DNA of 64,000 nucleotides from Polynucleobacter sp. MG-6-Vaara-E2 (GCF_018687695.1 NZ_CP061303.1:682001-746000); one strand, 5' to 3'. Counted from the stretch's first letter, positions 1 through 9,418 are shown. Program-made: numbers and translations. Notes: generated by a model not told the origin, from the sequence alone.

Positions 1-1
1 A

Positions 2-223
2 CTGACCCGTATTGAAAACCCAGACACTGGCGTACCGATTAGAGAAGTTGTGTTGGCAACAAATTTTACGAGTGAAGGCGAAGCCACTGCCCATTACATT
101 GGTGAAGTGCTCAAATCCAAAGGCATTAAGGTCACGCGGATCGCACGCGGCATTCCAGTAGGTGGTGAACTTGAGTATGTTGATGCTGGTACTCTCGCTA
201 GAGCCTTAATGGATCGGCGCTAG
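2..223 (+). CDS. recR: Recombination protein RecR, C-terminal fragment
   Basis: This is the last 73 codons of a gene that begins before the window. The translated segment has the Toprim-domain end typical of RecR, including the ATNFTSEGEATAHYI block and the closing GIPVGGELEYVDAGTLARAL stretch. RecR acts with RecF and RecO to load RecA on gapped DNA. The N-terminal helix-hairpin-helix and zinc finger lie outside the window. Identification is by recalled family sequence and is firm for so short a piece. The next gene starts about 140 bases downstream and looks unrelated. Confidence 0.93.
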   Translation: MTRIENPDTGVPIREVVLATNFTSEGEATAHYIGEVLKSKGIKVTRIARGIPVGGELEYVDAGTLARALMDRR

Positions 224-303
224 TATAAAAATTGCAGTGATGGTAGCCAGTGCTATCTGCAGGCAAAACAACTTGAAGCAACTCAAATCAATAAGACATC
301 TAA

Positions 304-321
304 ATGTCACATAAATGACAT
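304..321. promoter_or_regulatory. Perfect inverted repeat upstream of the porin gene
   Basis: ATGTCA-CATAAA-TGACAT is a perfect 6-base inverted repeat with a 6-base spacer, about 45 bases before the porin start. Symmetry and position suggest a binding site for a dimeric regulator of the porin. It is not a good CRP or FNR consensus, and I cannot name the regulator. Confidence 0.4.
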
Positions 322-366
322 ATTGTTTTACCTTTTGATTCCTTTAGTAGCCTAGCCTTTTGTCTC

Positions 367-1773
367 ATGAATAATCTTTTGCGTCTTCTTTTCGCAGTAT
401 CACTCATGCTCAGCTTGCCAGCGATGGCGCAAAGAGCAGGTTCAGGCGCAGACCAAATTTCTAGCATGTCAGGGGATCTTGCTTGGTTACCAACCGAAGG
501 TGAATTGTTTGGTTTGCCAGTCAACGTTCACGGCCAAACCACTTATATCAATCAGCGCTACAACAATTTCACATCAAGCTATTCAGGACAAAATAGTTTG
601 AATGCCCAAAAGTCGATGAGCTACACCTGGTCAGGTACATTATTTTTTGGTGCCCGCATTGCGCCCGACACCGATATTTACTTCAACCCAGAAGTTGTTT
701 CTGGCGTGCCATTTTCAGGTTTAGTTGGATTGGGTGGCTTTACCAACGGTGAAGCGACAAAAGCTGCTGGTGCGCAAGCCCACTTTTATTCTGCGCGTGC
801 TTTTGTTCGTCAGACGATCAATCAAGAGGGCGATAAAGTTGTTCTAGAAAATGATGCCAACCAGATTACTCAAACAGTGAGCAGTAATCGCGTGGTACTG
901 ACTGGTGGTCAGTTTTCTACTTTAGATATTTTTGACGATAGTAAATACGCAAAAGATCCCCGTATTCAGTTTATGAACTGGGGCAATATGACTTATCTCG
1001 CGTATGACTATTCGGCTGATGCGCGTGGCTATAGCTGGGGCTTAGCGGGTGAGTGGTATTTGGATAATTGGGTGCTGCGTGCCTCCCGCATGCTTGCGCC
1101 CAAGACCCCAAATGGCAAAGATCTCAATTGGCAGATCTTTAATACTTATGGGGATCAAGTTGAAGTCGAGCGCCAACATCAAATTGGCGACCTTCCTGGT
1201 AAGGTCAGTGTCTTAGCCTATCGTAACCGCATGATTCTGGCGCGCTTTCAGGATGCCACTAATTATGTGATTGCCAATAATGCACAAGGCACACAAGCTA
1301 TTAATAATGTACGCACCAATTACCAATACAAAACGGGTGTGGGTATCAATGGCGAGCAGGCTCTCACAAAAGACCTTGGTATTTACGGTCGCGCCTTTAC
1401 TTCGGATGGTCATACCGAGACCATGTCATTTACTGAAGCGGATAACTCGATCTCTGTGGGTATGAGCTTAAATGGCGCAGGCTGGACTCGCCCTAATGAC
1501 ACCCTAGGAGTTTCGGTGATGCAAAACGGCCTATCGAGCTTTCGTAGAAATTACTTGCAAGCAGGCGGTGTGTCTTACTTTATTGGTGACTATGCAGGAC
1601 CATTGCAGACCATTAGCTATAGCCCAGAGCGTATCGGCGAGATTTACTACAACACCTTGTTAGTAAAAAACGTTCTACTCGGTGTGAACTTTCAGCACAT
1701 TAATAATCCAGCCTATAACTCTGCCCGCGGACCCGTAAACATTGCCTCTTTTAGGGTCCACGCTGAGTTTTGA
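367..1773 (+). CDS. Carbohydrate porin, OprB family
   Basis: 468-residue outer-membrane beta-barrel protein. A signal peptide spans residues 1-21, with cleavage likely after AMA. The mature part alternates polar and hydrophobic strands, is rich in Tyr, Trp, Gly and Asn, and ends in Phe as outer-membrane barrels do. The blocks HGQTTYI, SGTLFFGARI and FNPEV..G followed by GFTNGE match the OprB-type carbohydrate-selective porin family, which lets sugars diffuse into the periplasm. There is no clear Shine-Dalgarno before the ATG, but the signal peptide fixes the start well. The gene stands alone between recR and the efflux operon. The substrate is not deducible from sequence. Confidence 0.82.
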   Translation: MNNLLRLLFAVSLMLSLPAMAQRAGSGADQISSMSGDLAWLPTEGELFGLPVNVHGQTTYINQRYNNFTSSYSGQNSLNAQKSMSYTWSGTLFFGARIAPDTDIYFNPEVVSGVPFSGLVGLGGFTNGEATKAAGAQAHFYSARAFVRQTINQEGDKVVLENDANQITQTVSSNRVVLTGGQFSTLDIFDDSKYAKDPRIQFMNWGNMTYLAYDYSADARGYSWGLAGEWYLDNWVLRASRMLAPKTPNGKDLNWQIFNTYGDQVEVERQHQIGDLPGKVSVLAYRNRMILARFQDATNYVIANNAQGTQAINNVRTNYQYKTGVGINGEQALTKDLGIYGRAFTSDGHTETMSFTEADNSISVGMSLNGAGWTRPNDTLGVSVMQNGLSSFRRNYLQAGGVSYFIGDYAGPLQTISYSPERIGEIYYNTLLVKNVLLGVNFQHINNPAYNSARGPVNIASFRVHAEF

Positions 1774-1837
1774 GGCTTTGGCGGGGCGGGTTAGTCAATA
1801 TTATCTTTAAAATCAAAGGGATAGGAGTTGTCAATAA

Positions 1838-1866
1838 TTCGACTTTTACCTTTTGTAGCCTATAAT
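1838..1866 (+). promoter_or_regulatory. Probable sigma-70 promoter of the RND efflux operon
   Basis: TTCGAC at 1838-1843 and a perfect TATAAT at 1861-1866 are separated by 17 bases. The predicted start near 1873 leaves a leader of about 85 bases before the TTG of the first efflux gene. The rest of 1774-1959 shows nothing else I can name. Confidence 0.5.
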
Positions 1867-1959
1867 CCTGTAAACCCTCTCGTGCAGGTCTGTTGCTTAC
1901 TAAAATCTGCATTAGAGGCTAAAAAAACAGCATTTTTATTGATTTAGAGGCAGCCGCTT

Positions 1960-3582
1960 TTGGTGATCTACGGCACACGGACAACTCGCGTAACAATTGT
2001 TATCAACAGTATTGTTGTTGCAGCGTTGACCTCTTTTTCTGGCGCAGTGTTTGCGCAAGCAAATAGTAATCTGGTCACTGAGCAGGACGGCACAACGAAT
2101 GCTGTGCAGGCTGGTGTCGCGCTAAATACCACGGCACCTATTGATGCTCCGGTTGTAGAAAAGTCTGGCGCTAGTGTGACGGTGCATTCTGGTAATGCCT
2201 ATGTCTATTCTTCTCTAGCCGCGCCACCATCGGTTGTAGGGCAAGCTTCTATTGGCGCGCAACTTGCCAGTCAAGAAAAGCCCCTGAAAGCTTCAGATGC
2301 ATTAGCCCCAGTCACTAAAGCAAATACGCCCAAGATTTACACCAAGGCAATTGCTTCTGGTCCAGTCGAAATGGATTTGCGTCAACTGTGGAATGAACTC
2401 AAGATCAATAATCCACAGCTCGCCTCTTTGCGTGAATCGTACATGTCTGCCAAAGCAACAGTGCCGCAAATTGCCGCGCCAGCAAATCCTCAAGTAGGAC
2501 TCGTTTGGTCAGGGATGCCAGTAGGTTCACCACTAGCACTTGGTACTGCCGGCAGTAACCCTGCCTATAGTAATAACAACGCTATCTCGATTGCGCAGCC
2601 GTTTCAGTTTCCTGGCAAGAAGAGTTTGGCTGCAGAGATTGCCGATACCAATGCAGAAGCCTTGCTAGCGCAATCCGAATCGACATACTTGCAGTTGGGT
2701 GCGCAACTCTCTACCTTATTCTACAGTGCATTGGCTTCTCAAAAGCAATTGCAAGTCTTAAAAGAATCCGTCGTACGCCTTGAGATGATTAAAAACGTAG
2801 CGAAAGCACGTTATTCAAATAACGCTGCTGCTTATGTTGAATACCTTAATGCGCAAGTTGCGCAAAGCGCTGCTCAAGCCGATCAATTTAATTTAGAGCG
2901 TCAGTTAGAAGTTGCTATGAACAGTATTAATACCTTGGTGGGGCGGCACTCTCGCGAAAAACTCATTCTCAAAGGTGATGTACGTCGCTCGATGAATGCC
3001 GTGCCTACCCTAGTAGAGCTTGAGGACTACGCAGAATCGAGTCACCCTAGTTTGAAGAGCTCTGCTCTGCAGTTAGATGCTGCGCGTAAGGGCGTCAGCT
3101 TAGCCAAGAAAGCTTACTTGCCTGACTTTCAGGTGATTGGCTCTTCGTATACGCCACGCGGACCGTTTACTTCTAATAATGGTGCTCTGTACTACCAGTT
3201 TGAGTTAGACCTCATCATTCCTTTGTATTTTTTCACGAAAGAAAAATACGGTGTAGAACAGGCACAGCGTAACCAAGCTTCTGCAGAGGCTAGTGATATT
3301 TCCAATCGTCAACAAATAGTCTTGGCAGTAAATTCAGCCTACGCTGCATATCAACAAGCCAAAACTGCAGCCAATTTTTTAAAGGACCGTCAAGTTCCTC
3401 AAGCAGACGCTGCGTATAAAGTAGGCCTTGTGCAGTATTCGAATAATGGCCAAGGATTTAATGATTTATTGACAGCCCAAACCCAGTTGCGTAATTTGGA
3501 AGTGCAATTGGCTTTGGCTGAGGCAAACCTTCTGCAAGCTCAAGCAGTATTGCTTGTGACTGCTGGAAAAGAACCTTTTTAA
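1960..3582 (+). CDS. TolC-family outer-membrane factor of a heavy-metal RND efflux system
   Basis: 540-residue outer-membrane channel subunit, CzcC/CusC-like, expected to form the exit duct of the tripartite pump encoded by the next two genes. The start is TTG, preceded by AGAGGC about 10 bases upstream. A signal-like hydrophobic segment lies at residues 11-32, ending near VFA. Residues about 33-140 are a low-complexity, Ala/Val/Ser-rich stretch that is not part of the TolC fold. The two helical repeats follow from about residue 140, with the PQVGLVWSGMPVG and FQFPGK blocks typical of CzcC-like proteins. The stop codon overlaps the Shine-Dalgarno of the adaptor gene, so the genes are surely co-translated. 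Confidence 0.85.
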   Translation: MVIYGTRTTRVTIVINSIVVAALTSFSGAVFAQANSNLVTEQDGTTNAVQAGVALNTTAPIDAPVVEKSGASVTVHSGNAYVYSSLAAPPSVVGQASIGAQLASQEKPLKASDALAPVTKANTPKIYTKAIASGPVEMDLRQLWNELKINNPQLASLRESYMSAKATVPQIAAPANPQVGLVWSGMPVGSPLALGTAGSNPAYSNNNAISIAQPFQFPGKKSLAAEIADTNAEALLAQSESTYLQLGAQLSTLFYSALASQKQLQVLKESVVRLEMIKNVAKARYSNNAAAYVEYLNAQVAQSAAQADQFNLERQLEVAMNSINTLVGRHSREKLILKGDVRRSMNAVPTLVELEDYAESSHPSLKSSALQLDAARKGVSLAKKAYLPDFQVIGSSYTPRGPFTSNNGALYYQFELDLIIPLYFFTKEKYGVEQAQRNQASAEASDISNRQQIVLAVNSAYAAYQQAKTAANFLKDRQVPQADAAYKVGLVQYSNNGQGFNDLLTAQTQLRNLEVQLALAEANLLQAQAVLLVTAGKEPF

Positions 3583-3591
3583 GGAGTTGTT

Positions 3592-4893
3592 TTGAAAGAC
3601 AAGCTCATCCATCTATATCAACGCTTAAAAGAGATTGCCAATCGTCTCAAAAAGGCGATTAATCCAGTGTTGACTGAAGCACAAAAGTTAGAGGCGCAAC
3701 TAAAAGCGCGCGCTCAAGCGAATACCAACCGGATTCATACTGCTTATTGGGCGCTATCTCCTGAGGCACGTGCGCGCATTCGGATGGTGTTGCTGTGTAG
3801 TTCTTTGATGATGTTCGGTATCGTCATTGGCTTATTTGTGAACATCAATCGTCCTGTGAAGTTTGACAAGATGGCCAAGACCTTAACGATTGAAAACACT
3901 GGCGCAATGGAGCTCAAGCTTCCAGGCGTGCAGCTCAATCCGAGCATCTATGTATTTCAAGAAGCGCAAAAAGTGGCAGTACCTGTCGAGCTCAAGGTTC
4001 CTGGTCGCCTAGCCTTTAATGCTGAAAAATCTAAAGTACTTTCTGCCAGAGCGCCAGGTAGGGTTGAGCGTATCTATGCCTTTGATGGCGCGCAAATCGA
4101 AGTAGGTTCACCGATTATTGAGCTCTACAGCCCGGAGTTCCTCTCAGCACAGCAAGAATATTTACTCTCCTCTAAGACTGCTAGGGTGCTTGAGGGCAAT
4201 AAGACCATGAGTGATCTATTGGGTGATGCCCAAATTACCCAGCAAGCTGCCGCAAACAGAATGCGTAATTTAGGGGCTAGTGATGGTGACATCAAAGCCT
4301 TAGAGAGAAGTGGCAAAACCCAATACAACTTGGTGATGCGTTCTCCACTGCAAGGGGTGGTGGTCAAGCGCGCTGTTGATCCAGGCTCGATTGTCAATTC
4401 TGGTGATGTATTGGCAACGCTGGCTAACCCCAAAGAACTCTGGTTTTTAGGCAATATTTACGAGCAAGATATTCGCAAGATTCAAAAAGGGCAGACCATG
4501 ATTCTGCGTTCTGAGTCTTACCCTGATAAAGAATTTGTAGCGACTGCCAATTACATTGCCCCTACGATTGATCCTGAGACCCATGCGCTTCTCATTCGCT
4601 GCGATGTTGAAAACCCAGATGGCTTGTTGCGTCCTGACATGTATGTCAGCGCCCGTTTGAAGACAGGCGAGGCTGAAGCGGTAGTAGTGCCGCAAACCGC
4701 AATTGTGAGAGTACGTGAGACGCGTTACGCCATCATTAAGACTGGCAAAGATTCTTTTCGTAGATTTGCTGTGAAGGGATACGACCTAGATGGCAAACGT
4801 TTTGCCGTGACTGAAGGCCTAGAGCAGGGCGTGATGGTACTTACTGATGGCGCGGTCTTGTTAAATGAACGTTTTGCCAAGCAGGAGGAATAA
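3592..4893 (+). CDS. Periplasmic adaptor (membrane fusion protein) of the RND efflux system
   Basis: 433-residue CzcB/CusB-like adaptor that would bridge the inner-membrane pump and the outer-membrane channel. The start is TTG with AAGGAG at 3581-3586. The N-terminus is odd: about 63 charged, helical residues precede a single membrane anchor at residues 65-85, so a short cytoplasmic coiled segment seems to be present. Then come the split barrel-sandwich hybrid (SARAPGRVERIYAFDGAQIEVG and MRSPLQGVVVKRAVDPGSIV, quoted in parts), an alpha-hairpin between them (about residues 180-235) and a beta-barrel domain. The gene abuts the pump gene, its TAA lying immediately before the pump's TTG. The metal cannot be assigned from this subunit. 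Confidence 0.86.
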   Translation: MKDKLIHLYQRLKEIANRLKKAINPVLTEAQKLEAQLKARAQANTNRIHTAYWALSPEARARIRMVLLCSSLMMFGIVIGLFVNINRPVKFDKMAKTLTIENTGAMELKLPGVQLNPSIYVFQEAQKVAVPVELKVPGRLAFNAEKSKVLSARAPGRVERIYAFDGAQIEVGSPIIELYSPEFLSAQQEYLLSSKTARVLEGNKTMSDLLGDAQITQQAAANRMRNLGASDGDIKALERSGKTQYNLVMRSPLQGVVVKRAVDPGSIVNSGDVLATLANPKELWFLGNIYEQDIRKIQKGQTMILRSESYPDKEFVATANYIAPTIDPETHALLIRCDVENPDGLLRPDMYVSARLKTGEAEAVVVPQTAIVRVRETRYAIIKTGKDSFRRFAVKGYDLDGKRFAVTEGLEQGVMVLTDGAVLLNERFAKQEE

Positions 4894-7800
4894 TTGAGTT
4901 TCGTAACCTCCTTCATTCGGGGAGTATTAGACAAGCGCGTCATCATCTTGATCACCGCAGGGGTCTTGCTCGTCCTCGGCGCGTTTAGCTTAAAACAATT
5001 ACCGATTCAGCCTTACCCTGGTGTAGCACCGCTGACCATTCAGGCAATCTCACAATGGCCTGGTAGAAGTACTACTGAGGTAGAACAGCAAGTCACGATT
5101 CCAGTTGAAAACGCCTTGGCTGGTATACCGGGTGTGAAAGCGTTTCGTTCGGTGTCACTCTTTGGCTTATCGGTTGTCACTCTTAAGTTCAATGACAATG
5201 CCGACCCTTTTAAAGTTCGCCAAATATTTATTGCTAACTTAGGTAATGTTGCATTTCCACCTGGCGTTAGTTCAAGTATTAGTCCAGACTCCGATGCTAC
5301 TGGCGAAATCATGCGCTACCAAGTGGTCTCGGAATATGCATCACCAACCCGTCTGAAAACTTTACAGAACTATGAGATCTATAAAGAGCTCAAGCAAACC
5401 CCTGGTGTAGCTGATGTTTCCTCCTTTGGGGGCAAGATTCGGCAGTATCAAGTGATTGTCAGCCCCGAGAGCTTGCAATCCAAAGGAGTAACAGTTCCTC
5501 AATTGGTTGAAGCTCTGTCTAAAGCAAATGACAACACGGGTGGCGGCTTGTTGCCTAGTGGCGAGCAGCAGTTTGTTGTGCGTGGCGTTGGTTTATTAAG
5601 AAATATTGAAGATATCAAGCAAGTCGTTATTGCGGTAAATAAAGGTGTACCCGTTCGTATTGGTGATGTTGCCACTGTACAAATTGGTAATGCACCTCGT
5701 TTAGGTTTATTTCAGTTCGACACCAATCCTGATTCAGTAGAAGGCGTAATCTTCTTGCGTCGTGGTGAAAATGCCTCTGAAGTCTTAGCACGCGTGCGTG
5801 AAAAAATTACCAACATTAATGACCATATCTTGCCACCTGGCATTCAGGTCAAAACGTTTTATGACCGCCAAGTACTTTTGGATATCACGGTAGGCACTGT
5901 GAAGCACACCATGTTCTTTGGTATCACCATGGTCTTGGTATTGCTCTACGTATTCTTGGGTAATCTGCGCGCAGCGGCAGTGGTAGCAGCGGTGATTCCG
6001 CTGGCACTGTGTTTTTCATTCATCATGATGTACATCTTTAATGTGCCTGCCAATCTCATCTCATTGGGTGCGATTGACTTTGGTGTGATTGTGGATGCGG
6101 CTGTGATTATTACGGAAAACGTGATGCGCCATATGGAAGAGGGCGGTAAACGCGTTAATCAAAGCATTATTTTGGCAACGAGTGAAGTGCAACGTGCCAT
6201 GATTTACTCAACGAGCATCATCATTGTGGCGTACTCACCATTATTCTTAATGGGTGGCGTTGAAGGCATCATCTTCAAACCCATGGCCTTTACCATGGGC
6301 TTTGCCTTAGTTGCCTCCATCATTTTGAGTTTGACCTTCTTGCCCGCTTCGATGTCTTATGTCTTTGGCGAAAACTTTCACCATGCGCCGCCGAAATTCA
6401 TTACTTGGATGCTCGAGCGCTATCGTCCTTTATTACGCAGATGGATGGATCATCCGCGTCACGTGATTGCAATTTCTGTTTTTATTTTAGGAGTTACTTT
6501 ATTAAGTGCAACTCGCTTAGGAACTGCCTTCTTGCCAACCTTAGAAGAGAATAATATTTGGTTGCGCGTGACCTTACCTAATACTGTTGATCTTGATTAC
6601 TCCATTAGAGTAGCCAACCAGCTGCGTGAGATTTTCTTAAAGCAACCAGAGTTAGAACGTGTTGCTGTCCAGATTGGTCGCCCAGATGATGGCACGGATT
6701 CAACCGGTGTATTTAACCAAGAGTACGGTTTGTATTTGAAGTCGCCAGAAAATATGCCAAAAGATAGCAGCAAGCATCTTTTGATTAAGCACTTACAGGC
6801 TGAGCTCGATAAGATTCCTGGCATCAATGTCAGTTTCTCTCAGTACATCCAAGATAACGTGAATGAGGCGCTGTCCGGAGTTAAGGGAGAGAACTCGGTC
6901 AAGATCTATGGATCAGATTTAGAGGTTCTGGCACAGAAGGCGCATGAAGTTGTGACACAACTTAAAAAAGTGCGCGGCATCGAGGATGAAAATATTCTCA
7001 AAGAGTTAGGTCAACCAACGCTGAATATTCAAATTGATCGTGAGAAAGCCGCGCGCTTTGGTGTGAACGTCAATGATATTCAGACCGTTGTTGCCAATGC
7101 TATTGGTGGCGCAGCAGTAACGAACTTTTTAGAAGATGAAAAGATCTTCGGTATCGCTGTTCGTCTGAATGAAGCTAGTCGCAATGACATTCCTGATGTT
7201 TCTAATCTGTTAGTCGATACACCAAATGGTCAAAAAGTACCATTAGCTATGGTCGCTTCGGTAAAGCTAACCGACGGACCGTTCTTTATTTATCGTGAAG
7301 CTGGCAAGCGCTACATCGCTGTTATCTTTAGTGTGCGTGGTCGTGACTTGGGTAGTGCTGTAGAGGACGCCAAATTCTTGGTTGAAAGAAATGTGGCCTT
7401 GCCTACCAACTACACCATTGCTTGGGATGGACAGTTCAATCAGATGAAAGCAGCACAACAAAAGCTCATGGTCATTATTCCTTTAACACTAGTAGCTATT
7501 TTCTTGCTCCTTGTTACGGCCTTGGGTAATTTCCGCGATGCTGTAATTGTGCTGATCAATGTACCGTTTGCTGCAATTGGTGGTATTTTTGCGCTGCATC
7601 TTGGTGGCGAGACTTTGAGTATCTCCGCTCTGTTTGGATTCTTATCCCTGTTTGGTATTGCGATTCAGGACGGTGTGATTCTAATTTCTTATATTAATAA
7701 GACCGTAGCCGAAGAGCATGGCGCCATGAAAGATGCCATGGTCGATGGCGCCTCCTTGCGTGTACGTCCCGTATTAATGACGGCGATGTTAGCGGGTTTA

Positions 7801-7971
7801 GGTCTTTTACCTGCCGCCTTGTCGCATTCGATTGGTTCAGAAGCGCAGCGCCCATTAGCTTTGGTGATTGTGGGTGGCATGGTGACTACAACGATTTTGA
7901 CCTTATTGGTATTACCCGTGATTTACGCTGCCTTAAGATCACGCGGCGTTAAAAAAGCAGGGCTCGCTTAA
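4894..7971 (+). CDS. Heavy-metal efflux RND pump, CzcA/CusA family
   Basis: 1025-residue inner-membrane proton-driven transporter of the HME-RND group, which exports metal cations. It has the usual 12 membrane segments with two large periplasmic loops and RND repeats. The proton-relay motif in TM4 is intact: D395, D401 and E408 in the segment IDFGVIVDAAVIITEN, matching the DFG...D...EN pattern of CzcA-type pumps. The start is TTG with a strong AGGAGG at 4883-4888. Length is normal for the family (about 1030-1060). Divalent (Co/Zn/Cd) versus monovalent (Cu/Ag) specificity needs the periplasmic metal site, which I did not align. It closes the efflux operon; surE begins two bases after its stop. 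Confidence 0.92.
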   Translation: MSFVTSFIRGVLDKRVIILITAGVLLVLGAFSLKQLPIQPYPGVAPLTIQAISQWPGRSTTEVEQQVTIPVENALAGIPGVKAFRSVSLFGLSVVTLKFNDNADPFKVRQIFIANLGNVAFPPGVSSSISPDSDATGEIMRYQVVSEYASPTRLKTLQNYEIYKELKQTPGVADVSSFGGKIRQYQVIVSPESLQSKGVTVPQLVEALSKANDNTGGGLLPSGEQQFVVRGVGLLRNIEDIKQVVIAVNKGVPVRIGDVATVQIGNAPRLGLFQFDTNPDSVEGVIFLRRGENASEVLARVREKITNINDHILPPGIQVKTFYDRQVLLDITVGTVKHTMFFGITMVLVLLYVFLGNLRAAAVVAAVIPLALCFSFIMMYIFNVPANLISLGAIDFGVIVDAAVIITENVMRHMEEGGKRVNQSIILATSEVQRAMIYSTSIIIVAYSPLFLMGGVEGIIFKPMAFTMGFALVASIILSLTFLPASMSYVFGENFHHAPPKFITWMLERYRPLLRRWMDHPRHVIAISVFILGVTLLSATRLGTAFLPTLEENNIWLRVTLPNTVDLDYSIRVANQLREIFLKQPELERVAVQIGRPDDGTDSTGVFNQEYGLYLKSPENMPKDSSKHLLIKHLQAELDKIPGINVSFSQYIQDNVNEALSGVKGENSVKIYGSDLEVLAQKAHEVVTQLKKVRGIEDENILKELGQPTLNIQIDREKAARFGVNVNDIQTVVANAIGGAAVTNFLEDEKIFGIAVRLNEASRNDIPDVSNLLVDTPNGQKVPLAMVASVKLTDGPFFIYREAGKRYIAVIFSVRGRDLGSAVEDAKFLVERNVALPTNYTIAWDGQFNQMKAAQQKLMVIIPLTLVAIFLLLVTALGNFRDAVIVLINVPFAAIGGIFALHLGGETLSISALFGFLSLFGIAIQDGVILISYINKTVAEEHGAMKDAMVDGASLRVRPVLMTAMLAGLGLLPAALSHSIGSEAQRPLALVIVGGMVTTTILTLLVLPVIYAALRSRGVKKAGLA

Positions 7972-7973
7972 GC

Positions 7974-8765
7974 ATGTCAAAGCAACCCCATATCCTAGTA
8001 TCCAATGACGATGGCTACCTGGCCCCTGGTCTTTTAGCCCTAGTCAATGCAGTGCGTCCTTTAGGTCGCATTACGGTGATTGCGCCAGAGCAAAATCATA
8101 GCGGCGCTTCTAACTCGCTCACGCTGTCTCGGCCATTGTCGATTCATCGCGTAGCTGGTGGAGAGCGTGATGGTTTCTTCTTTATTAATGGCACGCCAAC
8201 GGATTGTGTGCACGTTGCCATGACGGGCTTCTTGGAAGACAAGCCAGACTTAGTCATTTCTGGGATTAACCAAGGCGAGAATATGGGCGAAGATGTGCTG
8301 TATTCCGGTACGGTTGCTGCAGCAATAGAAGGCGTCATGTTTGGTGTGTCTGGTATTGCTTTTTCTCAAATTGATCGTGGTTGGAATCGCATTGAAGATG
8401 CTGCCAAAGCAGCGCATGATGTTGTAGCGCAGATGTTGCAATCAAGTCTGAACCACAACCATACCGATGGCAATGCCACGCTATTAAATGTCAACATTCC
8501 TAATCGCCCGTATGCCGATTTACACCGCTGGCGCGTCACCCGTTTGGGTAATCGCCATCACTCACAGCCAGTAGTAGTGCAAGATAGTCCACGCGGCGAG
8601 AAGATTTATTGGATCGGCGCAGCAGGAGACGTCAAAGAGGGTTCTGAAGGTACTGACTTTCATGCCATCAGCGAAGGCTGTATTTCGATTACCCCAATGC
8701 AATTGGATTTAACGCATCACGCCCGCTTAGCAGCAATGCGTGCAAATGGTTGGGACCGCGGTTGA
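7974..8765 (+). CDS. surE: 5'/3'-nucleotidase SurE
   Basis: 263-residue survival protein SurE, a metal-dependent phosphatase acting on nucleoside monophosphates and short polyphosphate. The metal-binding start motif ILVSNDDG (D12, D13) and the later SGINQGENMGEDVLYSGTV segment, quoted here as a family landmark, are both present. Length is close to the E. coli enzyme with a slightly longer C-terminus. It heads the classical surE-pcm-nlpD cluster and starts two bases after the efflux pump gene, so it may be transcribed with the pump operon or from a promoter inside that gene. Identification is firm. Confidence 0.97.
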   Translation: MSKQPHILVSNDDGYLAPGLLALVNAVRPLGRITVIAPEQNHSGASNSLTLSRPLSIHRVAGGERDGFFFINGTPTDCVHVAMTGFLEDKPDLVISGINQGENMGEDVLYSGTVAAAIEGVMFGVSGIAFSQIDRGWNRIEDAAKAAHDVVAQMLQSSLNHNHTDGNATLLNVNIPNRPYADLHRWRVTRLGNRHHSQPVVVQDSPRGEKIYWIGAAGDVKEGSEGTDFHAISEGCISITPMQLDLTHHARLAAMRANGWDRG

Positions 8766-9418
8766 AGGCACCCACCGAGCGATTCGCAGCCTACCGGCAA
8801 GCATTAGCAGCAAAAGTTCATGCTGGGGGCGTGAAGCACGGTAAAACTTTAGAAGCGATTGCCACTGTTCCACGGCATGCATTTATGGATGCGGGTTTAC
8901 ATGCCCAAGCTTACGAAGATACGGCACTGCCCATTGGACATGAGCAAACCATTTCTAAACCATCAGTAGTGGCGCGCATGATTGAGTTGCTTCATAAGCC
9001 AAAGCACCCTTTGGGTAAGGTATTAGAGATTGGCACAGGCTGTGGTTATCAGGCAGCGGTTCTCAGTTTGCTGGCTGACGAAGTTTATTCCATTGAGCGT
9101 ATTCGTCCTTTGCATGATTTGGCCAGAGCAAAGCTGCGTCCATTTCGGATTAATAATCTGCGCCTGATTTATGGTGACGGCATTTTGGGTCTGCCACAAG
9201 CTGCGCCATTTGATGGAATCATTCTGGCTGCTGCTGGTTTGGGTATTCCGGATGCCTTACTGGATCAATTGGCGATTGGTGGACGCTTGGTAGCCCCGGT
9301 TGCTAAAAATGAAAAAGAGCAGCAGCTTGTAGTTGTGGAAAGAATGAGTTCCCAGCGCTATCAAAGGACTGTCCTGGACGAGGTCTTTTTTGTCCCCTTA
9401 CAATCAGGGGTAGTATGA
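8762..9418 (+). CDS. pcm: Protein-L-isoaspartate O-methyltransferase
   Basis: About 218 residues. PIMT uses S-adenosylmethionine to methylate isoaspartyl residues and so begins repair of aged proteins. The SAM-binding motif VLEIGTGCGYQAAVL and the substrate-side stretch ALPIGHEQTISKP are characteristic. I place the start at TTG 8762, which forms a TTGA overlap with the surE stop and has a weak GGGA upstream; an in-frame TTG at 8750 is the alternative and adds four residues. The gene overlaps nlpD by four bases at the other end (ATGA), so the three genes are translationally coupled. Confidence 0.94.
   Translation: MKAPTERFAAYRQALAAKVHAGGVKHGKTLEAIATVPRHAFMDAGLHAQAYEDTALPIGHEQTISKPSVVARMIELLHKPKHPLGKVLEIGTGCGYQAAVLSLLADEVYSIERIRPLHDLARAKLRPFRINNLRLIYGDGILGLPQAAPFDGIILAAAGLGIPDALLDQLAIGGRLVAPVAKNEKEQQLVVVERMSSQRYQRTVLDEVFFVPLQSGVV

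Noticed and set aside
4125..4454. 109-codon minus-strand ORF opposite the RND adaptor
   Set aside because: Shadow of the adaptor gene, with Ser/Leu/Pro-rich composition typical of reverse-frame translation.
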